Origin: Tsukamurella ocularis
Lineage (GTDB): Bacteria; Actinomycetota; Actinomycetes; Mycobacteriales; Mycobacteriaceae
Direction: 5' to 3'
Assembly: GCF_024807615.1 (NCBI RefSeq)
Contig: NZ_JANUCJ010000004.1
Location: 372,001-436,000 of the forward strand
DNA length: 64,000 nucleotides
Below are positions 54,759-64,000 of the stretch, one piece after another. The position numbers and the translations under genes were made by a program. The notes under the pieces are model-generated. The model did not search any database, was not told the origin of the DNA, and saw only the letters and a program-made list of their open reading frames with translations. Numbering within the stretch: position 1 is the stretch's first letter; every line of letters begins with the position of its first letter.

Positions 54759-54764
54759 ACGTTA
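54759..54764 (-). promoter_or_regulatory. -10 element of betT-betB-codA
   Basis: TAACGT on the minus strand, eight bases before the betT ATG. No BetI-type operator was recognised in the 105-base gap to lepA. Confidence 0.4.
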
Positions 54765-54855
54765 CCGCGACGGGGGGTGAACGGGCACGAAGTCGCCCCA
54801 CTCCGTCACCGCGGTGCGACTCCACGGCGCGGCATGAGAAACTGAACGGTGACGT

Positions 54856-56754
<1,899 letters not shown>

Positions 56755-56764
56755 TGTTCCGACG

Positions 56765-57703
56765 GTGACCGCACCGTCGGATCCCGCCCCTTCCGGGGCC
56801 GCGCCGCGGGCCCGCGAGGACCTGTCGCGTTTCGCTCTGCTCTCGATCGTGACCTCGCTGGTCGTGATCGGCCTGAAGATCCTCGCGTGGCGCCTCACTG
56901 GTTCCGTCGGCCTGTTGTCCGACGCCGCCGAGTCGTCGGTGAACGTCGTGGCGGCGGTCGCGGCCTTCGTCGCGCTCAAGGTGGTCGCGAAGCCCGCCGA
57001 CCACGACCACAACTTCGGCCATACCAAGGCCGAGTACTTCTCGGCCGTGCTCGAGGGCGTGATGATCGTGGTGGCCGCCGTGGTCATCCTGGCCTCCGCG
57101 GTGGATCGGTTGCTCAACCCGCAGGCGCTGGAGCAGGTGGGGCTTGGCCTGGCGATCTCGGTGGCGGCGACGGTGCTCAACGGGCTCGTCGGGTACTACC
57201 TCATCCAGGTCGGCCGCAGGCACCGCTCGTTGGCCCTGCAGGCCGACGGCAAGCACCTGCTCACCGACGTGTGGACCACGGTCGGCGTGATCGTGGGCGT
57301 GCTCCTGGTCGCGCTCACCGGCTGGCTGCCGCTCGATCCGCTCATCGCGATCGCGGTGGCGGTGAACATCCTGGTCGTCGGGGCGCGCCTGGTATGGCAG
57401 TCGAGCGCCGGGCTCATGGATGCGGCGCTGCCGGGGGAGGAGCGGGCGCAGATCGACGAGGTGCTCGACCGCCACCGAGCCGGAGGCATCGACTTCCACG
57501 ACGTCCGGACCCGCGAGTCCGGGCACGAGCGTTTCCTTCAGCTGCACATGCTCGTGCCCGGCGACTGGACCGTGCAGCACGCCCACGACGTGACGGAGGA
57601 GGTCGAGGCCGACCTCGCTGCCCTGTTCGAGGACCTGCGGATCACGATCCACACCGAGCCGATCGACGATCCTCGGGCCTACGAGGCGTGGCGCCTCGAT
57701 TGA
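56765..57703 (+). CDS. Cation diffusion facilitator (metal efflux)
   Basis: 312 residues with six helices (about 25-210) and a cytosolic ferredoxin-like C-terminal domain. Metal-site motifs: LLSDAAESSVN in helix 2 and DGKHLLTDVWTT in helix 5, which supply the Asp/His ligands of FieF/ZitB-type carriers. The His-rich KPADHDHNFGHTKAE loop is also typical. It exports Zn2+, Fe2+ or similar; which one is not clear. GTG start ten bases after lepA, so it is probably read from the same mRNA. Confidence 0.9.
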   Translation: MTAPSDPAPSGAAPRAREDLSRFALLSIVTSLVVIGLKILAWRLTGSVGLLSDAAESSVNVVAAVAAFVALKVVAKPADHDHNFGHTKAEYFSAVLEGVMIVVAAVVILASAVDRLLNPQALEQVGLGLAISVAATVLNGLVGYYLIQVGRRHRSLALQADGKHLLTDVWTTVGVIVGVLLVALTGWLPLDPLIAIAVAVNILVVGARLVWQSSAGLMDAALPGEERAQIDEVLDRHRAGGIDFHDVRTRESGHERFLQLHMLVPGDWTVQHAHDVTEEVEADLAALFEDLRITIHTEPIDDPRAYEAWRLD

Positions 57704-57761
57704 CGACCGGCCCGAGGGGCGGGGAACCGACGGTGGAACGCTCCTCGTGCGGCCGGAATGT

Positions 57762-58949
57762 TCACGCGGCGACCGGGATCGATTCCGGCCGGGTGGTGGC
57801 GTGCTCGCCGCCGGCGACGCGGGTGGCGACGATGTACGCGACGAGACCCGCGAGGGTGATGCCGGCGCCCACCCAGAGCGGCGAGACGTAGCCGAAGCCG
57901 GCCGCGAGAGTGAGGCCGCCCGCCCAGGCCCCGAAGGCGTTGCCCAGGTTGAACGCGGCGATGTTGGCGCCCGAGGCGAGGGTAGGCGCGTCGGCGGCGT
58001 AGTTCATGATGCGCATCTGCAGGCCGGGCACGGTCGCGAAGCCGAAGGCGCCCATCAGGATCAGGGCCACGACGGTGGCGACCTGGGACGTGGAGGTGAG
58101 GGCGAAGACGCCGAGCACGACGGTCAGTGCGGCAAGCAGGACGGTGAGTGTCAGTGGTAGGTTCCGGTCGGCCGCGCGGCCGCCGACCAGGTTGCCGACG
58201 AACAGGCCGGCGCCGAACAGGACGAGCAACCACGGGACGGATGACGAGGCGAAGCCGCCGACCTCGGTGAGGGTGAAGGCTATGTAGGTGAAGGCGCCGA
58301 ACATGCCGCCGTAGCCCAGCACGGTGACCAGCATCGACAGCCATACTTGGCGGCTACGGAAGATCCGGAACTCGGCGAGCGGGTTCGTGCCAGTCCCGGC
58401 CACCGGGGTCGTCCGGACGAGCGCGGCGATGCCGAGGAGGGCGATCACACCGATCGCGGTGATGGCCCAGAACGTGGAACGCCAGCCGGCGGCCTGCCCG
58501 AGGAAGGTGCCGAGCGGCACGCCGAGGACGTTCGACACCGTCAGTCCCGCGAACATGATGGAAATGGCTGCGGCGCGCTTGTTCTCGGGGACGAGGTCCG
58601 CCGCGACGACGGCACCGATGCCGAAGAACGCGCCGTGGCACAGCGCGGCGACGATGCGTCCGGCGAGCATGAACTCGTAGGTCACGGCGACGGCCGACAT
58701 CAGGTTGCCGGCGATGAACAGGACCAGGAGCCCGAGCAGAGCATGCTTGCGGTTGATTCGACCGAGCGCGGCGGTGAGGATGATGCCGCCGATGGCGACG
58801 GACAGCGCGTATCCGGAGATCAAGTATCCGGCGACGGTCTCGGTGACGCCGAAGTCGGCGGACACCTCGGGGAGCAGCCCCATGATGACGAACTCCGTGA
58901 GTCCGATTCCGAAGCCGCCGAGGGCGAGCGCGAGGAGCGCGAGGGGCAT
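57762..58949 (-). CDS. MFS efflux transporter (DHA1 type)
   Basis: 395 residues, 12 predicted helices. N-terminal ALGGFGIGLTEFVIMGLLPEVSADF and GALGRINRKHALL-like loop 2-3 (AALGRINRKHALLG), then GAVVAADLVPENKRAAAISIMFAGLTVSNVLGVPLGTFLG, the antiporter motif C region. These point to drug/proton antiport of the AraJ/CmlA-like group. The ATG at 58949 follows AGGAACCT; longer frames would extend into the operator. It is divergent from marR, the likely repressor. Confidence 0.9.
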   Translation of the reverse strand: MPLALLALALGGFGIGLTEFVIMGLLPEVSADFGVTETVAGYLISGYALSVAIGGIILTAALGRINRKHALLGLLVLFIAGNLMSAVAVTYEFMLAGRIVAALCHGAFFGIGAVVAADLVPENKRAAAISIMFAGLTVSNVLGVPLGTFLGQAAGWRSTFWAITAIGVIALLGIAALVRTTPVAGTGTNPLAEFRIFRSRQVWLSMLVTVLGYGGMFGAFTYIAFTLTEVGGFASSSVPWLLVLFGAGLFVGNLVGGRAADRNLPLTLTVLLAALTVVLGVFALTSTSQVATVVALILMGAFGFATVPGLQMRIMNYAADAPTLASGANIAAFNLGNAFGAWAGGLTLAAGFGYVSPLWVGAGITLAGLVAYIVATRVAGGEHATTRPESIPVAA

Positions 58950-59009
58950 GAGGTTCCTATCGAGACGAGGGTTGTTATTCGGAGCGTGCGCAATGAACAG
59001 CGCCTGCAG

Positions 59010-59038
59010 TAGTTGCGTACACAACTATTAGATAGTTG
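59010..59038. promoter_or_regulatory. Operator-like half-sites between MFS and MarR genes
   Basis: TAGTTG (59010-59015), six bases, CAACTA (59022-59027), five bases, TAGTTG (59033-59038): three alternating half-sites giving two overlapping dyads. This is the expected location for MarR autoregulation and control of the transporter. Confidence 0.65.
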
Positions 59039-59098
59039 CACACGCGGGTAATCGTCGCAAGGTGCTATGCTTGGGTTCACGACGAAAGGTTGCCGGCC

Positions 59099-59560
59099 AT
59101 GGGTATCGCGGACGATGCGGTGGAGATCCGCGCGCAGGGGTGGCGCACACTTGTCGCCCTGCATGCGCTCATCGAGAGCGAGCTTGAGCGCTCGCTCCAG
59201 GCGGGCTACGGGCTCTCGGTCGTCGAATACACGGTCCTCGACGCCCTGAGTCGCCAGGACGGCTGGCACATGCGGATGCGTCAGCTCGCCCGTGCCGCAG
59301 CGTTATCCAGTAGTGCGACGACGCGCCTCGTCACGCGACTCGAGGATCGGGGCCTGCTCACGCGGATCCTGTGCGCCGACGATCGTCGCGGGATCTACAC
59401 AGAGCTCACTCCGGCCGGTTGGGAGTTGCTCAAGGCGGCGCGTCCGACGCATGAGCGGGTGCTGCGGGATGCCCTCGCAGAGGCTGCGGAACAGCCTGAG
59501 CTGAGGCTCCTCGTCGATGCGGTTCACGTGAAGGCCCCTGAGGCGACCCCTGCCACCTGA
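59099..59560 (+). CDS. MarR-family transcriptional regulator
   Basis: 153 residues of the MarR winged-helix fold: LSVVEYTVLDALSRQDGWHMRMRQLARAAALSSSATTRLVTRLEDRGLLTRILCADDRRGIYTELTPAG, with the DDRR wing. It probably represses itself and the divergent MFS pump, released by a small aromatic ligand, as is usual for the family. The ATG at 59099 has AAAGGT about nine bases upstream; an earlier in-frame ATG at 59036 lies inside the putative operator and was not used. Confidence 0.88.
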   Translation: MGIADDAVEIRAQGWRTLVALHALIESELERSLQAGYGLSVVEYTVLDALSRQDGWHMRMRQLARAAALSSSATTRLVTRLEDRGLLTRILCADDRRGIYTELTPAGWELLKAARPTHERVLRDALAEAAEQPELRLLVDAVHVKAPEATPAT

Positions 59561-59634
59561 CCGGCGCCGCGCACCCGACCCGCGCCGATCCGATTCCGGG
59601 CGCCGGGTGTCGATGGGGGCCGTGCCGGCTCGCC

Positions 59635-60744
59635 TCAGACGAGCGTCGCGTCGAGGCCGAGGAATCGTCCGTAGTCGCGCACTGGACCGGCGAGGCGGCG
59701 CTTCGCCGTCGCGGTGATCCTGGTGAAGGGCTCGACGGTCACTGTCACTGTCGTGGAGGTGGCCTTCTTGGACCACACGCCCACGATCTCGCCGTCGATC
59801 ACGACCATCGGCTTGAAGATGCCGTTGCGTCCGGGCACGATCCGGCTGAGGTACGCCTCGTCGAGCTGGGCTGCGCGGGAACCGTATCCGATGATGTACT
59901 CGTCGAACGCCGGCAGCAGGAGGGGCGGTGCGAGCGCCTCGTCGACCTGCGCGTCCGTCAGGTCGACGGTGCCGGGAGCGAGCAGGTACCGCCCGCCCGA
60001 GAGGATCACCCGTTCGACGGCGCCGCCCGCGGCCTCGATGCCCTCATCGACGGCGCCCATCGGGAGGTACGCCCACTTCCCGATGTCCTGGCGGGTGACG
60101 GGGCCGCGGGCCGCGACGAACCGGGAGACCGCCTCGCCGAGAGCGTGTTCCGGCTCCCGGCGCTCCGCCACCCAGTCGTCGGCGAGGGCGAAGACGTCGG
60201 TCTTCGGCGTGGGGTCGGCGAAGACGATCGCCATGAGCTCGGTGAGATCCCGCAGGATGTGGCCGGTCTGCGAGTTGTCCAGCGGCAGTCCGGCGTCCGC
60301 GCACGCGGCGACGAGATCGGGCCGCGTGCGGGAGGCGCCGCCGGCGAGTTCCGCGCGGATGATCCGCTCGGCGTCCGCCATCATCGTCTCCGTGATCCCC
60401 AGCTGGGGCCGGCGCTTGGCGGCCTCCGCCCGCGAGCGGACCGTGAGCGCGGCGCTGAGCCAGTGCAGGTCCTCCGGCGCGGTGATCTGGAGGGTGCCGC
60501 GCGCGGGACGGTTGCGGGTGATCCGCCCCGCGGCGAGGTCGGCGAGCACCGTCGCGTCGTCGGGGTGCTCGGATGCGCGCAGCGAGAGTGCGAACCGCGC
60601 CGCGGCGCCGTCCTGCGCCTGGATCGCGAGCATGCCGCGTGCCACGGCCGGGGCGGTGCGCCAGTCCCGCACGCCGGGCACGAGTCCCTGGGCGCGGAGG
60701 CGGAGCGCACGGATGCGACGGATCTCTGGATCGACGGCGGCCAT
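59635..60744 (-). CDS. Winged-helix DNA-binding domain protein (HTH_42/DUF1006 type)
   Basis: 369 residues matching the HTH_42 family: RALRLRAQGL, AVARGMLAIQAQDGAAARFALSLRA, RPARGTLQITAPEDLHWL, and LLLPAFDEYIIGYGSRAAQLDEAY followed by GRNGIFKPMVVIDGEIVGVW. Some distant relatives (YcaQ/AlkX group) are DNA glycosylases for interstrand crosslinks, but this actinobacterial subgroup has no established function. Convergent with marR and divergent from the nitronate monooxygenase gene, 35 bases away. Confidence 0.8.
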   Translation of the reverse strand: MAAVDPEIRRIRALRLRAQGLVPGVRDWRTAPAVARGMLAIQAQDGAAARFALSLRASEHPDDATVLADLAAGRITRNRPARGTLQITAPEDLHWLSAALTVRSRAEAAKRRPQLGITETMMADAERIIRAELAGGASRTRPDLVAACADAGLPLDNSQTGHILRDLTELMAIVFADPTPKTDVFALADDWVAERREPEHALGEAVSRFVAARGPVTRQDIGKWAYLPMGAVDEGIEAAGGAVERVILSGGRYLLAPGTVDLTDAQVDEALAPPLLLPAFDEYIIGYGSRAAQLDEAYLSRIVPGRNGIFKPMVVIDGEIVGVWSKKATSTTVTVTVEPFTRITATAKRRLAGPVRDYGRFLGLDATLV

Positions 60745-60766
60745 GGGCGGAATCCTGTCACGGGCG

Positions 60767-60772
60767 TAGCCT
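60767..60772 (+). promoter_or_regulatory. -10 element of the nitronate monooxygenase gene
   Basis: TAGCCT ends seven bases before the GTG at 60780; leaderless-type. Confidence 0.45.
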
Positions 60773-60779
60773 CGTCGGT

Positions 60780-61748
60780 GTGTGGAACACCTGGCTGACG
60801 CGCACCCTGGACCTCGACCTGCCGATCCTCGGCGCCCCGATGGGGGGCCGCGCCGGGGGTGAGCTCGCGGGACAGGTGACGGCCGCCGGCGGGCTGGGCA
60901 TGATCGGCGCAGCCCGCTATGCCACTCCCGCGTGGATCGATGAGCAGTTGCGGGTCATCCGGGCCGCCGCGGGCGCGGACGCGCCGCTCGCCTTCGGCCT
61001 GCAGACCTGGTCGCTTTCCGAGAGCCCGGAACTGCTCGATTCGGTGCTCGCCGCGCGGCCGAAGCTGGTGTCGCTATCGTTCGGCGACCCCGCTCCGTTC
61101 GTGCAGCGGGTCAAGGACGCCGGCGCCGTGGTGATCTCGCAGATCAACTCGGTCGAGGACCTCCACGAGGTCGAGGCCGCGGGCGTGGACGCCGTGGTCG
61201 CGCAGGGCGGCGAGGCCGGCGGTCACACGGGTCGGATCGCGACGCTGCCGCTCCTGCAGGAGGTGCTGCGTGCGACGGATCTGCCCGTGCTCGCGGCGGG
61301 CGGCATCGGCACCGGCGCCGGACTCGCGGCGGTTCTCGCCGCCGGTGCGCAGGGCGCGCTCATCGGCACCGTCCTGCTTGCGTCGCCGGAGACTGTTGGT
61401 CCCGACTACGCGATCCCGGCCTTGCTCAAGGCGCGGAGCGCCGACACCGTCTACACAGATGTCTTCGACAAGGCGCGGCACCAGCCCTGGCCCACACGGT
61501 GGTTCGGGCGCGCCCTCACCAACGACTTCACCGACCGCTGGCACGACGGTGACGGTGCCGACGCCTCCTCCGGCACAGAGGAGGCGGTCAGCGCTGCCTA
61601 CGACGGTGCGTTGCCCGAGGTCGGCGTCGTCTACGCAGGCCAGGCCGCGGGCCTGGTCGACGAGGTGCGCCCGGCCCGCGAGGTTGTCAGGTCCATCGCC
61701 GCCGACGCCGAGGCCCGCCTGCGGGCCGTGGCGAAGGTGATCGGCTGA
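60780..61748 (+). CDS. Nitronate monooxygenase family FMN enzyme
   Basis: 322 residues of the TIM-barrel NMO family: LPILGAPMGGRAGGELAGQVTAAGGLGMIGAARY at the N-terminus, the flavin-phosphate region VVAQGGEAGGHTGRIATLPLL and LAAGGIGTGAGLAAVLAAGAQGALIGTVLLAS. It oxidises nitroalkanes such as propionate-3-nitronate to aldehydes or keto acids, or may act as a related reductase. GTG start at 60780 after a close -10. Its stop overlaps the pentapeptide gene start as TGATG. Confidence 0.88.
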   Translation: MWNTWLTRTLDLDLPILGAPMGGRAGGELAGQVTAAGGLGMIGAARYATPAWIDEQLRVIRAAAGADAPLAFGLQTWSLSESPELLDSVLAARPKLVSLSFGDPAPFVQRVKDAGAVVISQINSVEDLHEVEAAGVDAVVAQGGEAGGHTGRIATLPLLQEVLRATDLPVLAAGGIGTGAGLAAVLAAGAQGALIGTVLLASPETVGPDYAIPALLKARSADTVYTDVFDKARHQPWPTRWFGRALTNDFTDRWHDGDGADASSGTEEAVSAAYDGALPEVGVVYAGQAAGLVDEVRPAREVVRSIAADAEARLRAVAKVIG

Positions 61749-62401
61749 TGGCGGGCCTCGTCGCACCGAAGATCTCGCCCATGCGGCTCGGCGACCTGGA
61801 GGAGGGGAACAGCGATGAGCTGATGCCGGGCGATACCGAGGATCGTCGTCGTTTCGCCGGCCCTACGGTCAAGGGACGCGATCTCAGCGGGATCACATTC
61901 AGCGAGTGTGAGCTTGCGGGCTGGGAGGTCCGTGATGCGGTCTTCACCGAATCGGCGTTCCTCGAGACGAGGATCACCGCGCTGTTCGCCACGGGTTTCC
62001 GGGCTTCGCGCTCGACCTTCCGTCAAGTCGAGGTCGACGACGCCCGGATCGGTGCCGTCGAGCTCATGGACTCCAAACTGCGTTCCGTCGTCTTCACCGA
62101 CGTCCGGCTGGGCTTCGTGAACCTGCGCGGTGCCGGTCTTGCCGACGTGGTCTTCCGGGGCTGCATGCTCGACGGCATCGACGTCGGCGACGCGACGTTG
62201 AACCGGGTGTCCTTCGAGGATTGCACCGCCGGTGAGATTGACGTGACGCGGGCGAAGCTGCAGCACGTCGACCTTCGCGGACTGCAGGTCGAGCGAATCC
62301 GCGGGCTCGAGGGCATCGCGGGAGCCACCATGTCGCCTCTGCAGGTGGTCGGCCTGGCGGAGGTCTTCGCGGCCCACCTCGGCATCGTTGTTACCGACTG
62401 A
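61748..62401 (+). CDS. Pentapeptide-repeat protein
   Basis: 217 residues. After 30 residues, A(D/N)Lxx-like fives run to about residue 180 (VKGRDLSGITFSECELAG, then VFTESAFLETRI, KLRSVVFTDVRLGFVNLRG, DVTRAKLQHVDLRG), expected to form a right-handed quadrilateral beta-helix. Some members (MfpA, Qnr) mimic DNA and protect gyrase from quinolones; nothing here proves that, and the repeats are less regular. Coupled to the monooxygenase by TGATG. A final helix (PLQVVGLAEVFAAHLGI) closes it. Confidence 0.85.
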   Translation: MAGLVAPKISPMRLGDLEEGNSDELMPGDTEDRRRFAGPTVKGRDLSGITFSECELAGWEVRDAVFTESAFLETRITALFATGFRASRSTFRQVEVDDARIGAVELMDSKLRSVVFTDVRLGFVNLRGAGLADVVFRGCMLDGIDVGDATLNRVSFEDCTAGEIDVTRAKLQHVDLRGLQVERIRGLEGIAGATMSPLQVVGLAEVFAAHLGIVVTD

Positions 62402-62679
62402 CAGGCACCGGGCGGGCGCACCGAACAAGGTCGGCTGCGCCGAGGGCACGGAGCAGCAGGCGACTGATCAGGGCGCTCGACCACTGGCCGCGACGGCGGG
62501 TTCTCAGTGCTGATACCGCGAACGCCATGCCGGCTCCGTCGTGTTCAAGGTCGGGAGAGCAATCGGATCGCTCGTGGATCGAGCATGTGCGGGCCGCGGC
62601 AGCGTGGAATCCGCAGAATTGCTCAGGTGCCTCCCGCGCTCTCCCCGCTTCCTCCGCCAGTAGACGCGGGCGGGAGCGG

Positions 62680-62685
62680 TAGGTT
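62680..62685 (+). promoter_or_regulatory. -10 element of the M3 peptidase gene
   Basis: TAGGTT ends six bases before the GTG at 62692; leaderless-type. The 290-base stretch 62402-62691 before it holds no recognisable gene. Confidence 0.5.
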
Positions 62686-62691
62686 CGAGGG

Positions 62692-64000
62692 GTGACCGTC
62701 GATGCCGTTCTCGCCCCCAGTACCCTGCCCTTCGCCCTGCCGGACTTCGCCTCGTTCGCGGACGCGGACTTCGAGGCGGCGTTCGCCGAGGGCTTCGCCC
62801 GGCACCGTCGGGACATCGCGGCGATCGCCGCGAATCCCGAACCCGCCACGTTCGCGAACACCGTCGAGGCGATGGAGCGCGCGGGGCAGGACCTGGGTCG
62901 CGTCGCCGCGGTCTTCTTCTCGCTGACGTCCACCGACCGCACCGACGCGCTGGAGGCGGCACAGGCCGCGATCTCCCCACGCTGGTCGGCACACTTCGAC
63001 GCGATCCTCATGGACGGCGCGCTGTTCTCCCGCATCGCGGAGCTCCACGCCCGGCGATCGGATCTCGGCCTCGACGCCGAGCAGGAGCGCCTGCTAGAGC
63101 GCTACCACCTGCGGTTCACCCGCGCCGGCGCCGGGCTGCAGGCCGCCGCACAGGATCGCCTCAAGGAGATCAACACCGAGCTCGCCGAACTCACCACCGA
63201 GTTCTCCCGCCGCACCCTCGCCGAGACCAATGCGTCCGCGGTGCCCTTCGCGACGGAGGCCGAGCTCGACGGGCTGGAGGCGGACACCGTCGCCGCCGCC
63301 CGAACCGCGGCCGAGGACGCGGGGCGCGGGGGATACCTCCTGGCGCTGGGCTACCCGCTCAACCAGCCCAACGTGGCCCGGCTGACGAACCGCGAATCGA
63401 GGCGGAAGGTTTACGAGGCGTCGTCCGGGCGGAACACGCGCGGCGGCGAGAACGACACCCGCGAGCTGATCGCCCGCGTCGCCGGCCTGCGCGCCGAGCG
63501 GGCCACGCTGTTCGGCTACCCGCACCACGCGGCCTACCAGATCGCGGACCAGACCGCGGGCACCGCCGAGGCGGCCCTCGGGATGCTGCGGGACCTCGCA
63601 GTCCCGGCAGCGCGGAACGCCGCCGCCGAGCGCGCCGAGCTGGAGGCGCTGGCAGGCCACCCGATCGAGGCCTGGGACTGGCCCTTCTACGCCCGCCTCG
63701 CCGAGCAGCGCGCGCAGGCGGGGGACGGTCCCGACGAGGGGCCCCGGCTCAGCGACTACCTGGCTCTCGACGCGGTCATCGAGATGGGAGTGTTCGAAGC
63801 CGCCTCCCGCATGTACGGGCTCGGCTTCACCGAGCGCACGGATCTGGTCCTGCACCATCCGGACGCGCGGGCGTGGCAGGTTTCGGGGCCCGACGGTGCG
63901 CCGCTCGGCCTGTTCATCGGGGACTACTTCGCGCGGCCGAGCAAGCGCGGCGGGGCGTGGATGACGAGTTTCGTCGACCAGTCGGGTCTGCTGGACGCGC
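62692..64000 (+). CDS. M3-family oligopeptidase (Dcp/OpdA type), N-terminal part
   Basis: GTG start, then an open frame to the right edge (436 codons seen of roughly 680-700 expected). N-terminal helices include LPDFASFADADFEAAFAEGFARHRRDIAAIAANPEPATFANTVEAME and LGRVAAVFFSLTSTDRTDAL, typical of the M3 neurolysin-like fold. The segment YFARPSKRGGAWMTSFVDQSG near the end closely resembles peptidyl-dipeptidase Dcp just before its zinc site. The HExxH zinc motif lies beyond the window. Role: cytosolic degradation of short peptides. Confidence 0.9.
   Translation, partial: MTVDAVLAPSTLPFALPDFASFADADFEAAFAEGFARHRRDIAAIAANPEPATFANTVEAMERAGQDLGRVAAVFFSLTSTDRTDALEAAQAAISPRWSAHFDAILMDGALFSRIAELHARRSDLGLDAEQERLLERYHLRFTRAGAGLQAAAQDRLKEINTELAELTTEFSRRTLAETNASAVPFATEAELDGLEADTVAAARTAAEDAGRGGYLLALGYPLNQPNVARLTNRESRRKVYEASSGRNTRGGENDTRELIARVAGLRAERATLFGYPHHAAYQIADQTAGTAEAALGMLRDLAVPAARNAAAERAELEALAGHPIEAWDWPFYARLAEQRAQAGDGPDEGPRLSDYLALDAVIEMGVFEAASRMYGLGFTERTDLVLHHPDARAWQVSGPDGAPLGLFIGDYFARPSKRGGAWMTSFVDQSGLLDA

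Noticed and set aside
54807-54816. CACCGCGGTG palindrome between betT and lepA as a regulator site
   Set aside because: Ten-base GC palindromes are common by chance in this DNA and it does not sit at a convincing promoter position.
59561-59606. CCGGCGCC/GGCGCCGG pair as terminator between marR and the winged-helix gene
   Set aside because: The arms are 30 bases apart and pure GC, so chance is likely; evidence too weak to list.
62402-62691. Small reading frames in the 290-base gap before the M3 peptidase
   Set aside because: No ribosome site, no recognisable motif on either strand; called empty apart from the -10 at its end.

Overview
The window is high-GC (about 70%) chromosomal DNA from an actinobacterium of the order Mycobacteriales. 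The genus is probably Tsukamurella or a close relative; that is inference from gene content, not proof. Signs pointing there are HupB with a long Lys/Ala/Pro tail, FbiD for coenzyme F420, GpgP and OctT homologues of the methylglucose lipopolysaccharide pathway, mycothiol-type DinB/MDMPI proteins, and two long runs of gene order matching Mycobacterium tuberculosis. No transposase, integrase, CRISPR array, rRNA or tRNA gene was found. The two outermost genes run off the window.

Layout. (1) 1-2604: acetamide utilisation (AmiS/UreI channel end, amidase AmiE, AAA protein AmiB). (2) 2609-19275: a block ordered as in M. tuberculosis Rv2989-Rv2973: ltbR, leuCD, hupB, mutT1, ppk, fbiD, gpsA, ddl, a DUF3515 protein, thiL, ung, rpmB, fakA, recG. 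(3) 19294-29191: an eight-gene operon on the minus strand with an MDMPI-like protein, an AtuA protein, two acyl-CoA dehydrogenases, a biotin-dependent acyl-CoA carboxylase, an enoyl-CoA hydratase and a TetR regulator. A conspicuous AT-rich palindrome lies just upstream. (4) 29300-45730: a second M. tuberculosis-like block (Rv2427-Rv2409): proA, MoxR and VWA genes (here preceded by two SRPBCC genes), nadD, rsfS, gpgP, octT, a DegV/FakB protein, comEA, comEC, holA, rpsT, and the ATP-grasp/alpha-E/transglutaminase cassette. (5) 45744-49486: a UvrA-like ATPase, then two decayed gene fragments flanking a PemK/MazF-like gene. (6) 49493-54750: choline uptake and oxidation to glycine betaine (betT-betB-codA). 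(7) 54856-64000: lepA, a cation efflux protein, a divergent MFS/MarR pair, a winged-helix protein, a nitronate monooxygenase/pentapeptide pair, and the start of an M3 peptidase.

How genes work together. Translational coupling is widespread: stop and start codons overlap as ATGA, GTGA, CTGA or TGATG in mutT1-ppk-fbiD, thiL-ung, fakA-recG, the AtuA operon, the MoxR-VWA pair, nadD-rsfS-gpgP-octT-degV and betT-betB. FakA (15263-16918) and a DegV/FakB-type protein (37261-38115) could form a fatty-acid kinase. Many first genes have a TAnnnT -10 hexamer 6-8 bases before the start codon, which predicts leaderless mRNAs and supports several start choices. Two divergent pairs, ltbR/leuC and DUF3515/thiL, have overlapping back-to-back -10 elements.

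The least understood parts are the AtuA operon, the SRPBCC-SRPBCC-MoxR-VWA unit, and the ATP-grasp/alpha-E/transglutaminase cassette with its adjoining UvrA-like gene.
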